From Oreocharis arfaki (taxonomy: Eukaryota; Chordata; Aves; Passeriformes; Paramythiidae): 64,000 nucleotides of DNA. Position 1 is the first letter of the stretch, and every line of letters starts with the position of its first letter. The position numbers and the translations under genes were made by a program. The notes below the pieces were generated by a model. It was not told the origin of the DNA. It ran no database searches and saw nothing but the letters and a program-made list of their open reading frames with translations. Shown piece after piece: positions 39,306-53,572 of this stretch. The stretch is from the NCBI GenBank assembly GCA_013398015.1, contig VZRR01004509.1, forward strand, positions 1 to 64,000, written 5' to 3'.

Positions 39306-39968
39306 TGCCTTGGTTTGAGACAAATTTGGAGGAAAATCCTAAATGAACACCCCTCTGTTAGAAGGCAGATTTCAGCAGCCCCTGAAGCCCCAGTTCTTTC
39401 CCACCGGGTTCAGAAAGAAATTCCTCTGAGGAAAGTGGAAAAAAACCCTATTTGTTTAACAAGCAGAGTGCACGCAGGCACAGGAAAGAGAATGAATAAT
39501 GTTAAATAATAAAACCTCTCGCTGTGGAGAGGAAACCTGGGTAGATTTCAGAGTCCTCTCTGTGCGTGTGGCTCTGCCTCCTCTGGAGGTTCGGCGTGGG
39601 CCCCTCAGGCCCGCAGTGTGGGGCCTCCCGGCAGTGGTGTTCCAAACCGGAGCAGAACACTCCCAAGAAAAGTTCTTGCCTCAGCTAGCAGGCTAGCTAA
39701 AAAGCAAAGAGTTTAAACTCCCCATCTCTCTCCCAAGAAAAGGGCTGAGAGCTGGGGAAAAAAGCAGGGAGCTGCTTTCTTTAGCTCTGTAGCAGCAGGA
39801 ATACAGGGGACTGTGCGGGTCCTTGAGCACAAACCACTCTGAAAAAATCACCTGGCTTCTCTCCCTTCTCTCCTGAGAAACAGCTTAAAGACATGGGAAG
39901 ACACAGGATTCATGTCTGGCATAGGGCAGACAATAGGGAATACAGTATCATACAGTCACCCCCAGACA
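39306..39968 (+). mobile_element. Probable solo LTR of an avian endogenous retrovirus
   Basis: The segment starts TGCCTTGGTTTGAGAC, which shares the TG-YCTTGGTTTGA terminal pattern of the LTR at the window's left edge. It ends ...CCCCAGACA, so it has the TG...CA boundaries expected of an LTR. It is flanked by CTACC (39301-39305) and CTACT (39969-39973), a near-match 5-base target duplication. An AATAAA signal occurs at 39508-39513, and the middle part is GC-richer than its flanks. No internal retroviral sequence is present, which fits a solo LTR left by recombination. The family is not identified, and the right boundary was chosen from the flank match, so it may be off. Confidence 0.5.
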
Positions 39969-42900
39969 CTACTCTTTCCTAACTTTCCTTCAAGATCTTT
40001 CTCCATCCTCCTTGTTTCTGCAAGCAGTGCTTTAAAGTGAGCTTAGATTGCTACTAAACCTCAGTGCTCCCCAATCTTATTGAGGCCAAATTTGATGTAG
40101 TTTTTAAAATGTGTTCCATAATGAGCACTTACATCAGGACAATGGTGTTAAATTAAGCAAGACATAATATTTGAAGAGGTTTATTAGGTATGTACGACTG
40201 ATCCAGGAAATGCCAGGTGCAAAGATGCCATCTGAGGAAGTTCCTACCTACATTTGAATGGAATGTGAGCAGTGAAGGTCGTGAACAGAGCGAGGAAGAG
40301 GCACTAAACCTAAAGTTACTCCCTAATTCTATGATCCTTCAAAACTTGAGCTCTCCAGCAGCATTCAATTGAGCAGTTCTGTTAAATATAGTGTTCTGCT
40401 TCAGCTTTGCGTTTTGGCTGTGGCTGTTTGAATTCTCATCCAGCCTCCTCCACTCTGTCTGTCTTGGTAGTTTTCCTGCTTCCTTTTCCCTGCTCTTGGC
40501 ACTCTGTTCTCTGGCTCCCTTGCCAGCCTTCCCCCCTACTCACCCTGCCACGGAGCCTGAGAAGGAATTTGCTCCCCACCGTGGCCTTGTGAAATGGGAC
40601 AGCAGGACCCTTCTCCCTGTGAGGCGTCAGACACGGCACAGGCTGCATCAGGTGCTCTCTCTTCGGATGGCTAAAGAGCAGCTCCTTCACAGCATGGTTC
40701 ATAGATTTGGGAAAGAGAGCAGAGAATGATAAGGGCTGCTGCTCTTTCGTTTTTTTCAGCCCTTCATCTCACAAGGCACCTGCCTCCTATTTCTTTAAAT
40801 CTGCAGCAGAAAGATAGGAAGGAGGCTGGAGGAGAAAAAAAAAAAAAAAGGAAAGTTTTAAAACCTTAACAACAGGTCTCTAAGAAAAAGGCAAGTTTTA
40901 TCTGAGGCAGCCTGTGAGTTGAATTCTGCCAAATTCTTTGTCCATCTCCCTTTCCAGCAGTGCCCTGGTCTGCCCTGAGCACAGTCCTCACCTTCTTTTC
41001 TTTGACTATCCCCGCATGTCAGAGAAATTCATGCTCTCATTTAAAATGCTGGCTCCAACTTCTCATATTTTCTTTTCTTCAGACTCCTGTGATACTTGGA
41101 TGTATTTTTCTAGACAGAGCTCCAGAATCTAAGGGTTATGTGAAAAGCTGTTTTTATTTAAAGGAAGTATTTCTCTGGACTTCTTTTTGAATATGAAGAA
41201 AAGTTTGCAAAATAACTTAAATGTTCTCTAGAGGCTCAAAAGGCAGCAAAGGTGCAATTCTCTGCTTATTGATATCTTGGGGTTTGATCAGCCTTGTGGT
41301 TTTAGGCAATGTGACACAGGCTGGTTTAGAGCTGGAGGTCAGTAAAGCTCAGTGAAGGGGCTGTTGTCTACATCTGCAAAGAGCAAAATCAAGATCTAGC
41401 TTCCAAACATGTTGGAGTTAGGTGTGAATTCACTTTCCTGTGCAGAGTCACCTCTCACCTCAGTATCCGTGTGATCTGAGGTACCACACATGTCCCTTGA
41501 AAATATGCATTTAGTTAAGGCCTCGTGTTCACTTTTGCGTGTCAAAGCCCAGAAGAGGCCAAAACAATAATATTCCCAGTAGCAATATTCCCTTCCCATG
41601 GCAGTGCCTTAACTCTGTAGTGACAAGGACTGAAAGTAACCACCCCAGTATAATAATTGCCTTTCTCTTGTAAGAAACAAAAGCTCTGACACATAGAACA
41701 GCTTTGCTGCTATTTAAGAGAGCAGCAGGAATATGGTGTTATGACATTTGTGCTCGGGAAACTGAAAAGAATGAAGACAGTATTCTTATTTTTATTGCCC
41801 TGACTATTCTACGTCGGTGGACTATATGAGAACATATTCAGCAGTGTTGTCAAGAACTCCAGTAGTTTCTCTCCTAAGAGAGCTCACTGATTGTGCTGTT
41901 GATAGATTCTAACATGGCCTCAGAGGTCACGTAACATCATCCTGAAGATTTTCATGTCTCTGCCCTCTTCGTGATGGGTGGGAAATGGAATTCTCTAGGC
42001 AAACTGTATTCTGTGCATCTGAACTCAGGAAAAAAACCAGAAAGATCCAGCTTTACTACCCTGTCACGGAAGCTGAGGGAGCAGAGTCACCACTGCTCTG
42101 TCTGAGCAGTACCACTAATCCACAGACTCAGTCCACTTGCAGCTAAAATGCAGCTTGATCCCATGTCATTCAGGTGGATGGGGACACAGAGTGCTTTACC
42201 TTTGTGTCCTCCTGCAGTTTTCTGCAGAGCAGTAAAAGCACATTGCTCTAGACCTGCCCAGGCCCCTCCTCGCCAGCCAGACCTTCACCCTAGCAGTGAA
42301 GATCAGTGGCGGTTCAGTCAGTACTGTGGAAGGGTTGAAGGAGAGTAGTGTGTATTTTATTCTGTTTTAGAGGGTTTATGATGTTCTTGGACCTAAAATT
42401 TTGAACTTTCCAGGCAATCTGTTTAGTGACTGGTGTTGAAACAGTTACCCAATAGTTTTGCCTCAAAGCAGAGACTGTGTATTTCTTTTGTATAACAGAT
42501 TTGTGTAGACCCTAGAAAACAGAGCCCAGATCTTTAGTTGCATTAATTCAGCAACTGATATGATTATTTTTTTTTAAATTGCAAGTACTCATGTGGTGGT
42601 TTGATATACTAAGCCAGTCCAATGTTTATTAATAGCTTTCATTTTATATTTGCTTCCTTATCTTTTTAATAAAATGAGCATATTACTGAATAAATGCGGT
42701 ACAGTTTCACTGATATCACCAAAAATGGATGCAATGACTGAATCACGGCCACAATTAAAAGAGAACAGATAAATCTGGAGACTCAACTGAGCAAATCACC
42801 GGATTAATATGGCAGATAACTTGTCAAGGGTTATGCAAAAGGTATTTGCTTTGTGGTACTTTCGCACGAGAGGAAGTTAAAGGAGACTATTTTGTTTCAA

Positions 42901-45900
42901 TCCAGGGCTCGAGCCTGTGCTAGGCAGCATGGTGTGGTGACCTAGACAGCAAAGATAACACCAGTTCCTTCTGGCCTTAGGCCCTTGCCAAGTGACACTG
43001 CCCAAAACAGATGGCAATCCATCCTGGTTTGTTTAATTTGCCCTCGGCAGCTCTCTGTGAATGCGCTCTCGTTAAATCTCACTGTTGTTGCAAGTTTCTA
43101 ATTTATTGTTGGTTTTTGTTACTTATCCCTTCTGCACAGTAAGACAGAATCTGTCAGCCACATAAATGCTATTTAAATCTTACATTAGCAGTTTTTAAAT
43201 GACATTCCTCACTGACTGTGGACTGTACAGAACTGATGGCAACAGACCCAGAAAGGGGCGCTTTTGAGAAATGAGAACAGCTAAGGAGTAAATATTATTA
43301 AAAGTTCCCTAAAATGTGTGTGTTCACATTTATTACTGGAACATGAAGACACTTTTTCATCATGATAAAAACAAAATGCCTTTGAATTTTCTCTGCTTCT
43401 TCTTTTTTTCCTTCAGTGTAATTATGTCCTGTGGTTGCCAGTGGCACTACAGCCAGTCTCTGCTGGAAGCTGTCTGTCAGGTTTTTGGGTGGCTTGACCA
43501 GGCAGCAGAGAAGAGGCAGGTGACATTGATGCTGGCCAGAGAACTGGTGCTTCTCCTTCCTTCTGCCCTGCAGTTTCCCACAGTCATTTCCCAATAAAGT
43601 GGTTTTGGGATCATTAGTGTCCTGAGCAGTCTGGTGGGAAGGAGAGGACACACTCCCCTCGCTCCCGTCACTGGTGGACTCCATATCACAGTGGAAAATC
43701 CCATAGCCAAACAAGCATGGATGCTGCCTTTTCTGTCTAGTTTGTTTGGGGTTTTTTTCCCGGAATTGCCTCACTCTGCTGTAGCCAGGTGTTCTTCCAG
43801 AAAAGCAGATTAGGGGGAGGCAGTGGGTCGGTGCCAGGAAGAAGGGTGTTAATGCTGCCACTTAGGTTAATGGACATTAGTTCTGCTGACTGTGGGTCTA
43901 ATGATCTAATCTGCACAGTCACTGCCTTTTCCTTACAGTTGCTATTCCTCGATCTAAATTAGGAAATTAATAGTTGTAAGATCATAACTTGCTCTGATGA
44001 CTTTTAACCTAGAATCAGAAGTTGCTTTTGCATGTCTCCAAATAGATTGCTTTTCTAACTAAACAATTAAAATTTTCCCAGCTCAGCTGGAAGCTGAGCC
44101 TGTGTCCCTCATGTGTAGTCTAAATTGTATGTAATTGACTCTTTAGTTTCTATTAGAATATGAAACAGCAGCCTAAGTTTCAACAAAGACAAGACAAATC
44201 CTGTAACCTTTACAGGAGCAGTGTTAGTTCCATGTTTGTGTGGTATCAGATTGTGGTCACGGGGCAATTCATTCAGAAGTAGTTTTGCTGCTCTTTGCAA
44301 GGACTCCAGCTTTTTCCCCAGAATAAATCCCTGTTCCATGGAGTTGATCCTTGCTGATGATGTAGGGAAAAAAAGCAACAGTAGGTGTCGGAGAGCAGAA
44401 ACCATTCCGAAAGCAGGCAGGAGCTGAGCACGTACCCATCTGTAACCTGTGGGTTTCTATCACTGAAAAAATCTTTTTTCCTTAAGAACAAACTCTCCCT
44501 TCCACTCCCATCTCCTTTGCCTCATCTCCTTATCAGGAGCAGTGCTTTTAAGGGCTGCAGGAGGGAGGCCAGATGAGTAGGAGCAGTGGGTCACCAGCCC
44601 ATTTCGCAGTTGTGGAGGCTGAGCCCAGGGAAGGGGCAGACCTGTCCCCAAGGCCATGTAGAACTTCTTAGAAATATTTTCCTGTTTCACATCTTCCATT
44701 GAGAACTGCTGATTGGCAGTGCCCTGGGAGAAGGGTCGATCCAGCTTTTGTGCTTGCCCTATGTTATATTATAATATTTGTCCCTCTCCTTAACCAAGGG
44801 GGATGGAGGAATGGCTCATGTGTTGGCTCCTGTATTCAGCTTCTTACTGCAATTAAGTGTTTAAAATGTCTCCTTATCCCCTGGTACTATAAATATTTAG
44901 ACAGCTTATTGTATGGTTGTATTTGTGCATGCCTCCTGTGACACAGGCTGATGAGGATTTAAAGAAAAACAGAAAAAAAAACCCCGAGAAACTGGGGAAA
45001 ACTGAAAAGGTCCGTGGGTGTTTGTCCATTTCTAGGCATATATTTGTGTTGTGTGTAGTATGGCAGTTATTACACAGCTAGGACATCTCAAAATTTTCTC
45101 TTCCTGCAACAATTACCCTGCTAATAGCCATTTTTCATTACTTAGACTGCAGTAGCCTAGGTGTGCTGTCTCTGTTCCAGAGACAGGAGCTGAGTCTCAG
45201 AGTCAGATAAAATCTAGAAAGAACAGAGGCACATAAACACAAGAATGGGGGCAGGAGGGATGCAGAATCAAATGATCACAGCAAAGGCTGGGACAAATCT
45301 CATCATTTTAGATGCGTGCTTGGTTTTCTCTGTTAAACACATTTATTTCCCCGTTTCCCATCACATAAAATCAAATCAGATAAATATACTGACAATTCAT
45401 GCGGATTTATTAAACGGGCCTTAAAATAATGTGAACAAATATACCTCTTCATATCTCTCATAGGAAAAAGAATCTTGTTAAAATTTTAGTTTGAGAGATA
45501 TCAGTGGAGTTTTTTTTTTGGTTGGGTTTTTTTTTGCCATTCGTTATTGTAGGGCCAGGATCCAAGTCAGCCCTTCATTTCAGAGTAAATATCACCCTTA
45601 TTTAGCTCCAAACATGGATACTGTATGTGTCTTGTATATTATTAAAAGCTCCAAACCAATAGCTCATGTTGTGCTATTACAAGATACTGGAGCTTTGTTC
45701 TGTCCCTGTTCTTCAGGGGGCCACCAGAATCATTTGGCTGAGGGCAGGAGATACTGACACCAAGCCAGTCTGAATGACAGCTGACTCAAACCACATACCT
45801 AACTCACATATAGCTTATTCATTGCTTGAGCTGGGTATAGATTTTGTTTTTCTGATCTCTCTGCACACAGATGAATTTTGTTTCCAATTGTCATCTGCTG

Positions 45901-46390
45901 GGAGAATAGAGATGCTGTATTTAGCGCAATCTAACTCAAAGCTCAGTGAAGTGTGCAGAGACATTCCTGTTGATAACTGAAATTTAGGTTGGGCCCATAC
46001 AGTTTTGAACAAAATTCACATTATATCGATTAAATCAAACTCTCAAAAGCAAGAGCGTTGTCACACCTTTCCGAATCGCACAGCTGTTTGCAGGCGTGGC
46101 CTTGCAGCATTTGGGAAAAGCAGGATCTGTCCAGCCATCTCCTGCAAATGAGTCACAAAGCCCAGAAATTGCCTCCAGTGAGCATCCTCTAACCAAGGAG
46201 AAGGTAGCTAACTAACAGCTGGTTTCCAGCTGACTCAGAGAAAACAGCTGCCACCAAAACAGCCGCCGAGCACTCAGCACAACCTCAGCCAGGATTTTGA
46301 AGTGCTTTCTAGGTATAGAGCCAGAACTTAGCAACACAGCATTTGCAATTTGCAGGCATAGGTTTGTGTGTAAGGAATGGAGCCAGCAGG
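39969..46390. other. Gene-free interval
   Basis: No exon is supported. Fifteen A occur at 40835-40849. GCTCAGC-TGGAA-GCTGAGC at 44081-44099 is a 7-base-arm inverted repeat. The longest frame of the non-island part of the window, 187 codons on the minus strand at 43298-43861, lacks any recognisable domain or splice context. One frame of that length is roughly what chance predicts in 64 kb read six ways. Confidence 0.55.
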
Positions 46391-46476
46391 AAAGCGAAAA
46401 AAAAGAACAAAACCAACAACATAGAACAAAACAAAGCAAAACCCCCCAAATTCAACAACAACAAAAAAATCAAATT
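46391..46476. repeat. A/C-rich low-complexity tract
   Basis: An A/C mosaic (AGAACAAAACCAACAAC, GAACAAAACAAAGC, AAAACCCCCC, CAACAACAACAAAAAAA) with T nearly absent for most of its length. It has the same character as the tracts at 9284 and 18518. Confidence 0.75.
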
Positions 46477-49400
46477 CTTCTTGCACAGTAGATGCAAAGA
46501 AGTGAGTTTATGTTCCAAGATGGGGAAGAAGCAGAATGCCACTTCTCGCTTTTGGGTGAGCATATATACAACAGCTGTTGTATCTGCAAAACTTTGTGAA
46601 AGATGTGGCTACTTTTCAGAAAGCAATTTACACCAGATGTCTTCAAGGAATGAGCAATTCAGAGGTGTGATTGGAACCAAACTTTGCGAGCAGAGGGATG
46701 ATCATTCAGTGGTCCATCTAGAGCTAGGAGATATACTTCGTTTTGTCACCCAGAATTTTTTGCTGGTTTGGTCTTTATTAATTTGGTAGTGTAATAGACA
46801 GTGTTTCCCAAGGATAGCACCAGGGAGGTTCTTCTAAGAGCCACTTAGATATTTGCCATCTCTGTACTCTGTTGACCTGCTTAGGGATGAGATTGTGGGT
46901 AGTTATATCATTAAGGATGCATTTAGGCAGAAGACAAGTGATCTGGCAGTATGGGAGTGCCTTTGTTATCTTTCGTCATCCTCTGCACAACAGTAAAATG
47001 ATCCATGCCTAGACATAAAGAGATCTGTGGGAAGCCACTTAGTTTCCGGTTTTGTCCTGGAGTGCCTACTGTATATGAAATGGGTAATTCTCTTTTCATC
47101 TAGATAAAAGAAGTAACCTTACTTTAGCATTTGACATGTCAGATTTGGGAGTTGTGATTTTATGGTTGTTCCTTTTGGTGGTTTTTTTCCCCAGAAGGGG
47201 AGATGCTTTGAGAACCACAAAAAAATGAAGAGAAAGTGAAATGATCTTAAGTAGAACAGAATTTCCACCAATTAAAAAAATTTGAGCTTCAAAGAAAAAT
47301 TAATCAATTGGGAGGGGAAATAAAAAAAAAACCCTGTACACTATACTTATGAAGACATAAGTTTGTAATGTGTGTGCCCCATCAGAACAGCTACCTCTGT
47401 CCTGCTATTGTATCCCATCCTTGAAAAAAGAGCATGAAAAGTGAGTGTAGCCCTGGAAGGACACAGGGCATAGCCTGTCTACAAGTAATGACTTTTCTCC
47501 AGCTGTTGAGGATTAGCAGATTAGATGCCATTCCCTTTGTCTGTGGCTCTTAATAGGTGATTGCCACATATAAATATTTTTCCTACTTCCGATGCTTTTG
47601 TTTTGGAGACCTGTTCAAATTTTTAAAATTTGGGATGCTAATTTTGTAATTATGTCTCAAGAGAAAAGTTACTGGGGATGTATCATCGCAACCAACAGCG
47701 GATGCAAATCAAACTGCAGGCAGAGCAGCAGTTCTCTGGAAATCCCAGCTAACCTGGGATGCTGCCTCTTCAGATGCTTTGGGCTCTCTTCCTAAAGCCT
47801 CAATCTGAAGCTATGAGCTGTTCCTCTAGTGCTTCCCAGGCTGACTACTTATTTTGAATTGCCTGGAAGGAACCAACTGGTGTCAGAGGGTAGGTGGTCA
47901 GAAAAAAAAAAAAAGTTACAAGAAACAAGATATGTAAAAATAGTGTGCCTAAATTCTAGAAGACAAGTTATGCATAAGTGGGAGAAAAGGAGGCCTGTAT
48001 GGTAATTTCCTAATTTTCCCAGGGTTAGGCATGTTGTTTTTGTCTTTGAGGTTCCCTCTTTGCGTCCCCATACTGTGTGAGTGCCTTACTATCTGTCACA
48101 TCTTTCTTTATAGAGACCACAGGCATTGTCCTCACTTTAGCATCATCATACAAATCCTCATCCACAATCACACAGGAGCGTGTGGCAGAGCAGTAAGGTC
48201 TCTCCAAGTTTCAGGACAGTGTCCTAACTTTGGACTATGCTTTCAGCACATTGAGCATCCAAGCCAATGCAAGGTATATGCAGCAGCTGATGGCAGCTGG
48301 CACAGATTCATCAGCATGGCATTTGTGTCTACTGGTGTCTAATTTGTCTCTAAAGACCCTTGACAAGGGTCAAAGTTTCACACGGATTTTACTTGTAGTT
48401 GGTATCATTAGTTGAATCTCCTCTTGAGGTCCTTTGGTGTCTATTAAAAAGGAGCTCAGTTCAGAGCATGTCTAGGGTCTCTGTCCTTTTCCTATTTGTC
48501 TGCTTCAATGAAACTTGTAGGAATTTAATTACTTTTGAGAAATCAGTGATCCTCTAGTTTGGTTGAAAGCAGCCAATTAAATAAATAATGTATGAGGGAG
48601 AAAAGAGTTGCATGCTCATAATCAATGTAATCCCATAAGCCCTGTTTCCACTGGAAAGGAGGCTGGGACCTGACCTCCTCACCGTGCTGTGAAGCTTTTC
48701 ACGTCTCTAACAGCGAGGCTGTAGCAGGAGTTATCTGCACTAAAAATGAGCAATAACTGAAAATGATTAATGCCTCTATAAAGAAAGCACACATAAGAAC
48801 TTAATACTTGGTTTTGTTTGAAGCTCTGTATGAAGCTTTTTTCCCCTAAAGTTTTCACAGTGCAAATTATTTAGCCCAAATGGGCACATGCACTCAAGAC
48901 AAAGGTTGCAGCTTCAGCAAGATTAAATAATTTCTCATGGCACGTTAGTTTTGTTGTGGTTGTTCCTCTAGTTAGATGTGACCCAACCGTGATTCCATCA
49001 ATAGCTTGCAGTGTTACTTGTGGAAGTCCTGATCTAAGTGACTTAGCTTTTTGAGCAATAGAGAGATGATCTCATTATCATTCAATGAGCCAAGCAACTG
49101 GTTAGAACTTCTGAAACTGATGGGACGATGATTGTCACAGTTGTGAATGCTCCTGTGATTGCTTGCCGAGGGTGTTGCCTGGGAAGACTCTCTCAACATC
49201 ACACACCAGTTACTATTTTGTCCTCTGTCGCATGATAAATAACAGCAAAGAGAAGTCTGTGATCTTGCTAATCTGCTCTTTGCCAAACTGCACATTTTAT
49301 AAATAGGGCAAGAGGAAGACGAACCACTCCTTCCCATTTCTCAGCATGAAGTGACAGAGTGGGAAGTGATTTCCTCTGTATTCCAAAGGTTTCATTACTT

Positions 49401-52400
49401 TTTATAAAATACAGTGTAGCCTGTTAAGAGGAATGATAAATTATTAATTTTAAATTACAGTTCTCTAAATCAATACACAATATACATTTTGGTCACAGTA
49501 TTTTTTTTTTTCTCCTCCTTCACTTACTTAGTAATTAACAAAATTCTGTAATGTGCTTTGGGTCTCCTAGGTATTGCAAACAGAGAGAGTATGTGGTAAT
49601 TGCAGTTGAGAACCCCAAGCTGGCTATTTATTTAATGCTGATGTATCTTCATGCTCTGTCACTATCTACAGCAGTGCTGTAATTTTGTTTTCATTTTGTA
49701 GATTTTCCAGAAATCTTACTTCTGAGCCGTTTGAGGGTCTTTAGCAAACGTATCATTTGCAGAATGCAGTTGAGCATTTGCCTCTGGAGCACCATCTCTC
49801 ACGGGTAGGGGGTCTCTAGATGAGCAGTCTTGGCTCTGTCACTCCTCCTCAGGCTCACACTTTCCCTTGGTCGCTGCTGGGCTGGGCACCCAGCCAGACC
49901 CCAGCACCAGCCCTCATGGCCTCCACGCCATGCTTGCTGCAGGACCTCCTGGCACAGGGGAGGGGCAGGCCACATGCTCAATTCCTCCCCCGGTGGGAAG
50001 TCAGAAATACATTTGAACTTGGATTTGGGAAGCGCTTCTGAGCTTAGATCCAGCCACGGCTTCCCCACCTCTTTGGGTCAGCTGTAACCAGCAAATGTGC
50101 CTCGGGGGAGCCATGGTGGGCAGCTCAGGTCTGCCCTGGGCAGCTTTGCTAATGAGGCAGGGAGACTTTCAGTCTGTGCTGGGGCTGCTTTCCAGCACAG
50201 AACAAATTTCTGCAATAAAGTGCTGGCATGCTGTCTTTAGGTACCGTATAGAAAGGTAGTGGTGCAGACATACTGGTGCTTTTAAGAAACAGTTTTCTCT
50301 ATATTTCAACGTGCCAAGTTGGTTAAAAGTGCTCTTGAAGGTCAAACAAGGAAACAGTTTATTTTGATTCAGCAAAATAACCCAGATGTGTTTGTAACAG
50401 TAGTAAAGACAATCTGACCAGGCAATCCAGAGCTCGCTCCCCACATCTTCTGTGCCATTTTACATTCTCTGAATGATAGGTATGTCATCTGTGTATTAGA
50501 ACAGATGAATATGATGGGCAGAAGGGCTTGGGCTGGATCTGCCCCATCAGTATTACAGAAAAATGAGCTGTTAAGACAACACAAACCCTTAACAACAGTT
50601 AAGCCTGAGAGAAAAGAAACAAGTATTACATACCAATAATCTGTGCTTGAAATAAGCATTATTGACACCAAAAAAAAAAACAAGAGAGAAGCCTTCTTTT
50701 CTGGAAAAAAAGCTAATAGTTCTAACTAAAACTTGCTGCTTGAGGTGTGGAAAATCCCCAAGAGCGCCAGAAGGTCTGTGGTACCACACCTAGTGCGTCA
50801 CCTGGCCCTGAGCAGAGTTAGTCTCTGTTAGTGCAAGAACGTGTTCAAAATCCTCCATCTGGGTTCATGAGCTCCTGAGCATTCACGTTTCCACACAATA
50901 TTTAACAAACGGTGTGAGAGCAGCACTGCTGCTACCGATAGTTCTGCCTTTCTCACTCCTGAAAGCCTTGGATCTGGGATTATTTTGCTTCATTTGCTGA
51001 AGCCATTGGCACTAACCTCTGGAGGCACTAACCTCCTCTGACTCTGGAGACATGCGTTGTTAAAGAATTTCGTATGCAGAGCTCACATCCAATCCAGATT
51101 GTTTTAGCTTTCTATTTGGACAGAGCTTGGAAGGTGCTAATCACCTTTCTGTCTCCCAAATAGGGGCTTTGCCAGCACACAGCATTAACAGGCCCCATAG
51201 ATTTGAGTGTGCACTGTTGGAAAGCGTTCTGCCTCAGCATCAAAGAACATTTCAGGCACCAGGCTATTAGGGCAGCCATAATTTAATTGAAAAAGATGCT
51301 TTGGCTTAACTGTGGGTAATTGACACTGTTCTCAAAACAAGGGCCTAAACTTCCTGAAGCCACCTGGCAACTGAGATGGGGGCAATGTCAGGGAGTTCAA
51401 ACCTCTGATTCCTAAAAGTTGCTCAGACAATTGTTTTCAAGTGTCTGAGTAATTTCTGCCCTCTGGTCACTCAGAAAGTACTTGATTTTTTTTTCTCTCA
51501 TGGTCCCATATCTGTTCAGAGGTGGATTCAGGAAGCACCAAGATAAATGAAAGGGTTTTACTTGACTGCTAAGTAGGCTTTTCTAAATCTCCTATGCTGT
51601 ACAGTTTGCATTAGTTTTAGATTAAGTTTATTTCTTAGATTATCCACACTGGTTCAGCAATCCCTTCTAAAGCCCAAACGATGTAATAAATAATAGCTGA
51701 GGAAATCGGGAACCAGGCTCCACGTGGAAGAATCTTTTTAAGGCACACCAGATGTTCAGAATGGGAGATTGAATCAGGGCACAGGTCCATAAAAGGAGAA
51801 GCATAATAAGTGAAATTCATTTTATCAAATTTATCTTAGAAATTTTCCATCACCACTACCAGGACAGTTCTGTAGGGGAAGCCATGAATTCATTAGATAG
51901 CCTGTATTTGCAGAACCACCACCTTGTCTTCTACACTTCAAGGTGAGCTTTTCTTTAATAGTTTCTAGTGCTGTAATAAAAAGAAATGAGCACAAGATTC
52001 TGTAAAGTTCATAGGGAGATAATAGCATGTAAATCAAGGACTAACTATATTAGTCATGAAAGCTGATGGAAAAAAATCCCGGCTAACTAAAATAACTAAC
52101 TCACATTTATTTCAGTGGGATCAGAATGTCAGCCAACTTCCTTCCAATGCTAATACCAGCCTCTACCTCCTCATATGGGAGAAATCTGGGGGGGGGAAAA
52201 AGAGAAATTATGACCTTGTATAAGAATGGAAGCTTTTTTTACATGACTCACACAGCTTCTGGTGCCCATATTAATACCAGAAAGGCTACAGTTCAGTGAT
52301 GTAATTTATATTAACATAGTTTAAGTTTGACAGTTCCTTCTCAAACCTGAGAGCAGAGTTCCATGCAAGGCTTTGGAGAAGATCATGGATTGAGTGACAC

Positions 52401-53572
52401 TGATCTTCTGTAAAAAGTTCAGGTTCAGAAAACCAAAATAAAGACATTTGTTCCTAGCTCAGCTCATCCCAACTTCCCAGTGAATGTTCATCCTCTTTTA
52501 TTTTTTTTAATAGTCTGAAATACTAGATACTCTTCATGCAAAACAGGTGGCAGACCTAACTTACCTGACAAAACCTACCCAGCTACCTTCTTTAAATTCC
52601 TTCAGTCACCTGTGGTTGGATTGGAGTAGGAGGAGGCAAGAGGAAAGACATAAACACACGAAGTTGGGAGCAGGGCTGGAAATGAGGAAGTGCTGTTCCT
52701 CTGGAGGGCACAGAAGGAAGGCAGGTCACTCAGGACTCCTAACCTTTGCTGGTGCCAGTACAAGCCCCCTGCTCTCACCCTTATTCTGCTTGTGGCTGAA
52801 AGTGCTTTGGGCACACTGTGTATAACAATACTGTATTATGTTATTATCTTATTCTACCCTATTATGTAATGCTGTAATATTCTACATACTCACACTATTG
52901 CTTGATGGGGCTGAAATACTACAAGCCTGCATTTCTCCTTCCTATTATAATGGGAAGCAGCAGCTCTACACCTTCACTTCTATAGATGCCTTTATAGGGC
53001 ATGATTGAGAGAAAAAGGTATCATTAGTCTAATAATGAGTGTGTGAGATTCTAGCAATTACGTTTTCTCCCTGCTTTGCTCCTGGTAACTGCCAGGTACC
53101 TATAGGGAAAGAGATTATGAAAGTTAGTTTTCTTTTCTTGCTAACGTAATGAGTACAGAAACACAGAGCTGGTGTTCCCTTGGCTAATTATTTAGTCAGA
53201 AATCACTCTGGCTGTCCCTGACATGAAACCAAGAAACAGAAGGAGTATGATAAATATAGACTGGGGTTGCTGACCAGGAAAATATATCACAGCTGAGTGG
53301 CAAAGGCCTCAGGACATGCTTTGTGAAAAACTGCATTTAAAGTAACAATAAAAGCAAATTTAATTAAAATTTTAATAACATTTCCAGCAGAATTTCCCGT
53401 TTATACCTAAATGGCCAGGTATGTGAATAAAGTTGTGCTGTACAAATCCTGTTCCTTGTTTCAGGAGTGATTGAATAGCCAAGAGAATTTGACTGTTTTT
53501 GTTATCCATCTTTATTTAATTCACAAAATTTAGACTTGGTATATAAATCACTACCCAAATCGAGAATGAGAT
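46477..53572. other. Gene-free interval
   Basis: No coding exon is supported over about 7 kb. Thirteen A lie at 47902-47914. A direct duplication of GGCACTAACCTC lies at 51008-51019 and 51024-51035. CTGTAATGTGCTTTGGGTCT near 49555 weakly recalls the repeat tail at 13474 but lacks the second half. AT-rich sequence around 48540-48790 has several homeodomain-type sites. Confidence 0.55.

Noticed and set aside
43298..43861. 187-codon minus-strand open frame, longest outside the CpG island
   Set aside because: No recognisable domain or splice sites; one frame of this length is about what chance predicts for 64 kb in six frames.
49550..49580. Second possible ancient repeat tail (CTGTAATGTGCTTTGGGTCT)
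   Set aside because: The second half of the motif is missing, so chance is as likely.
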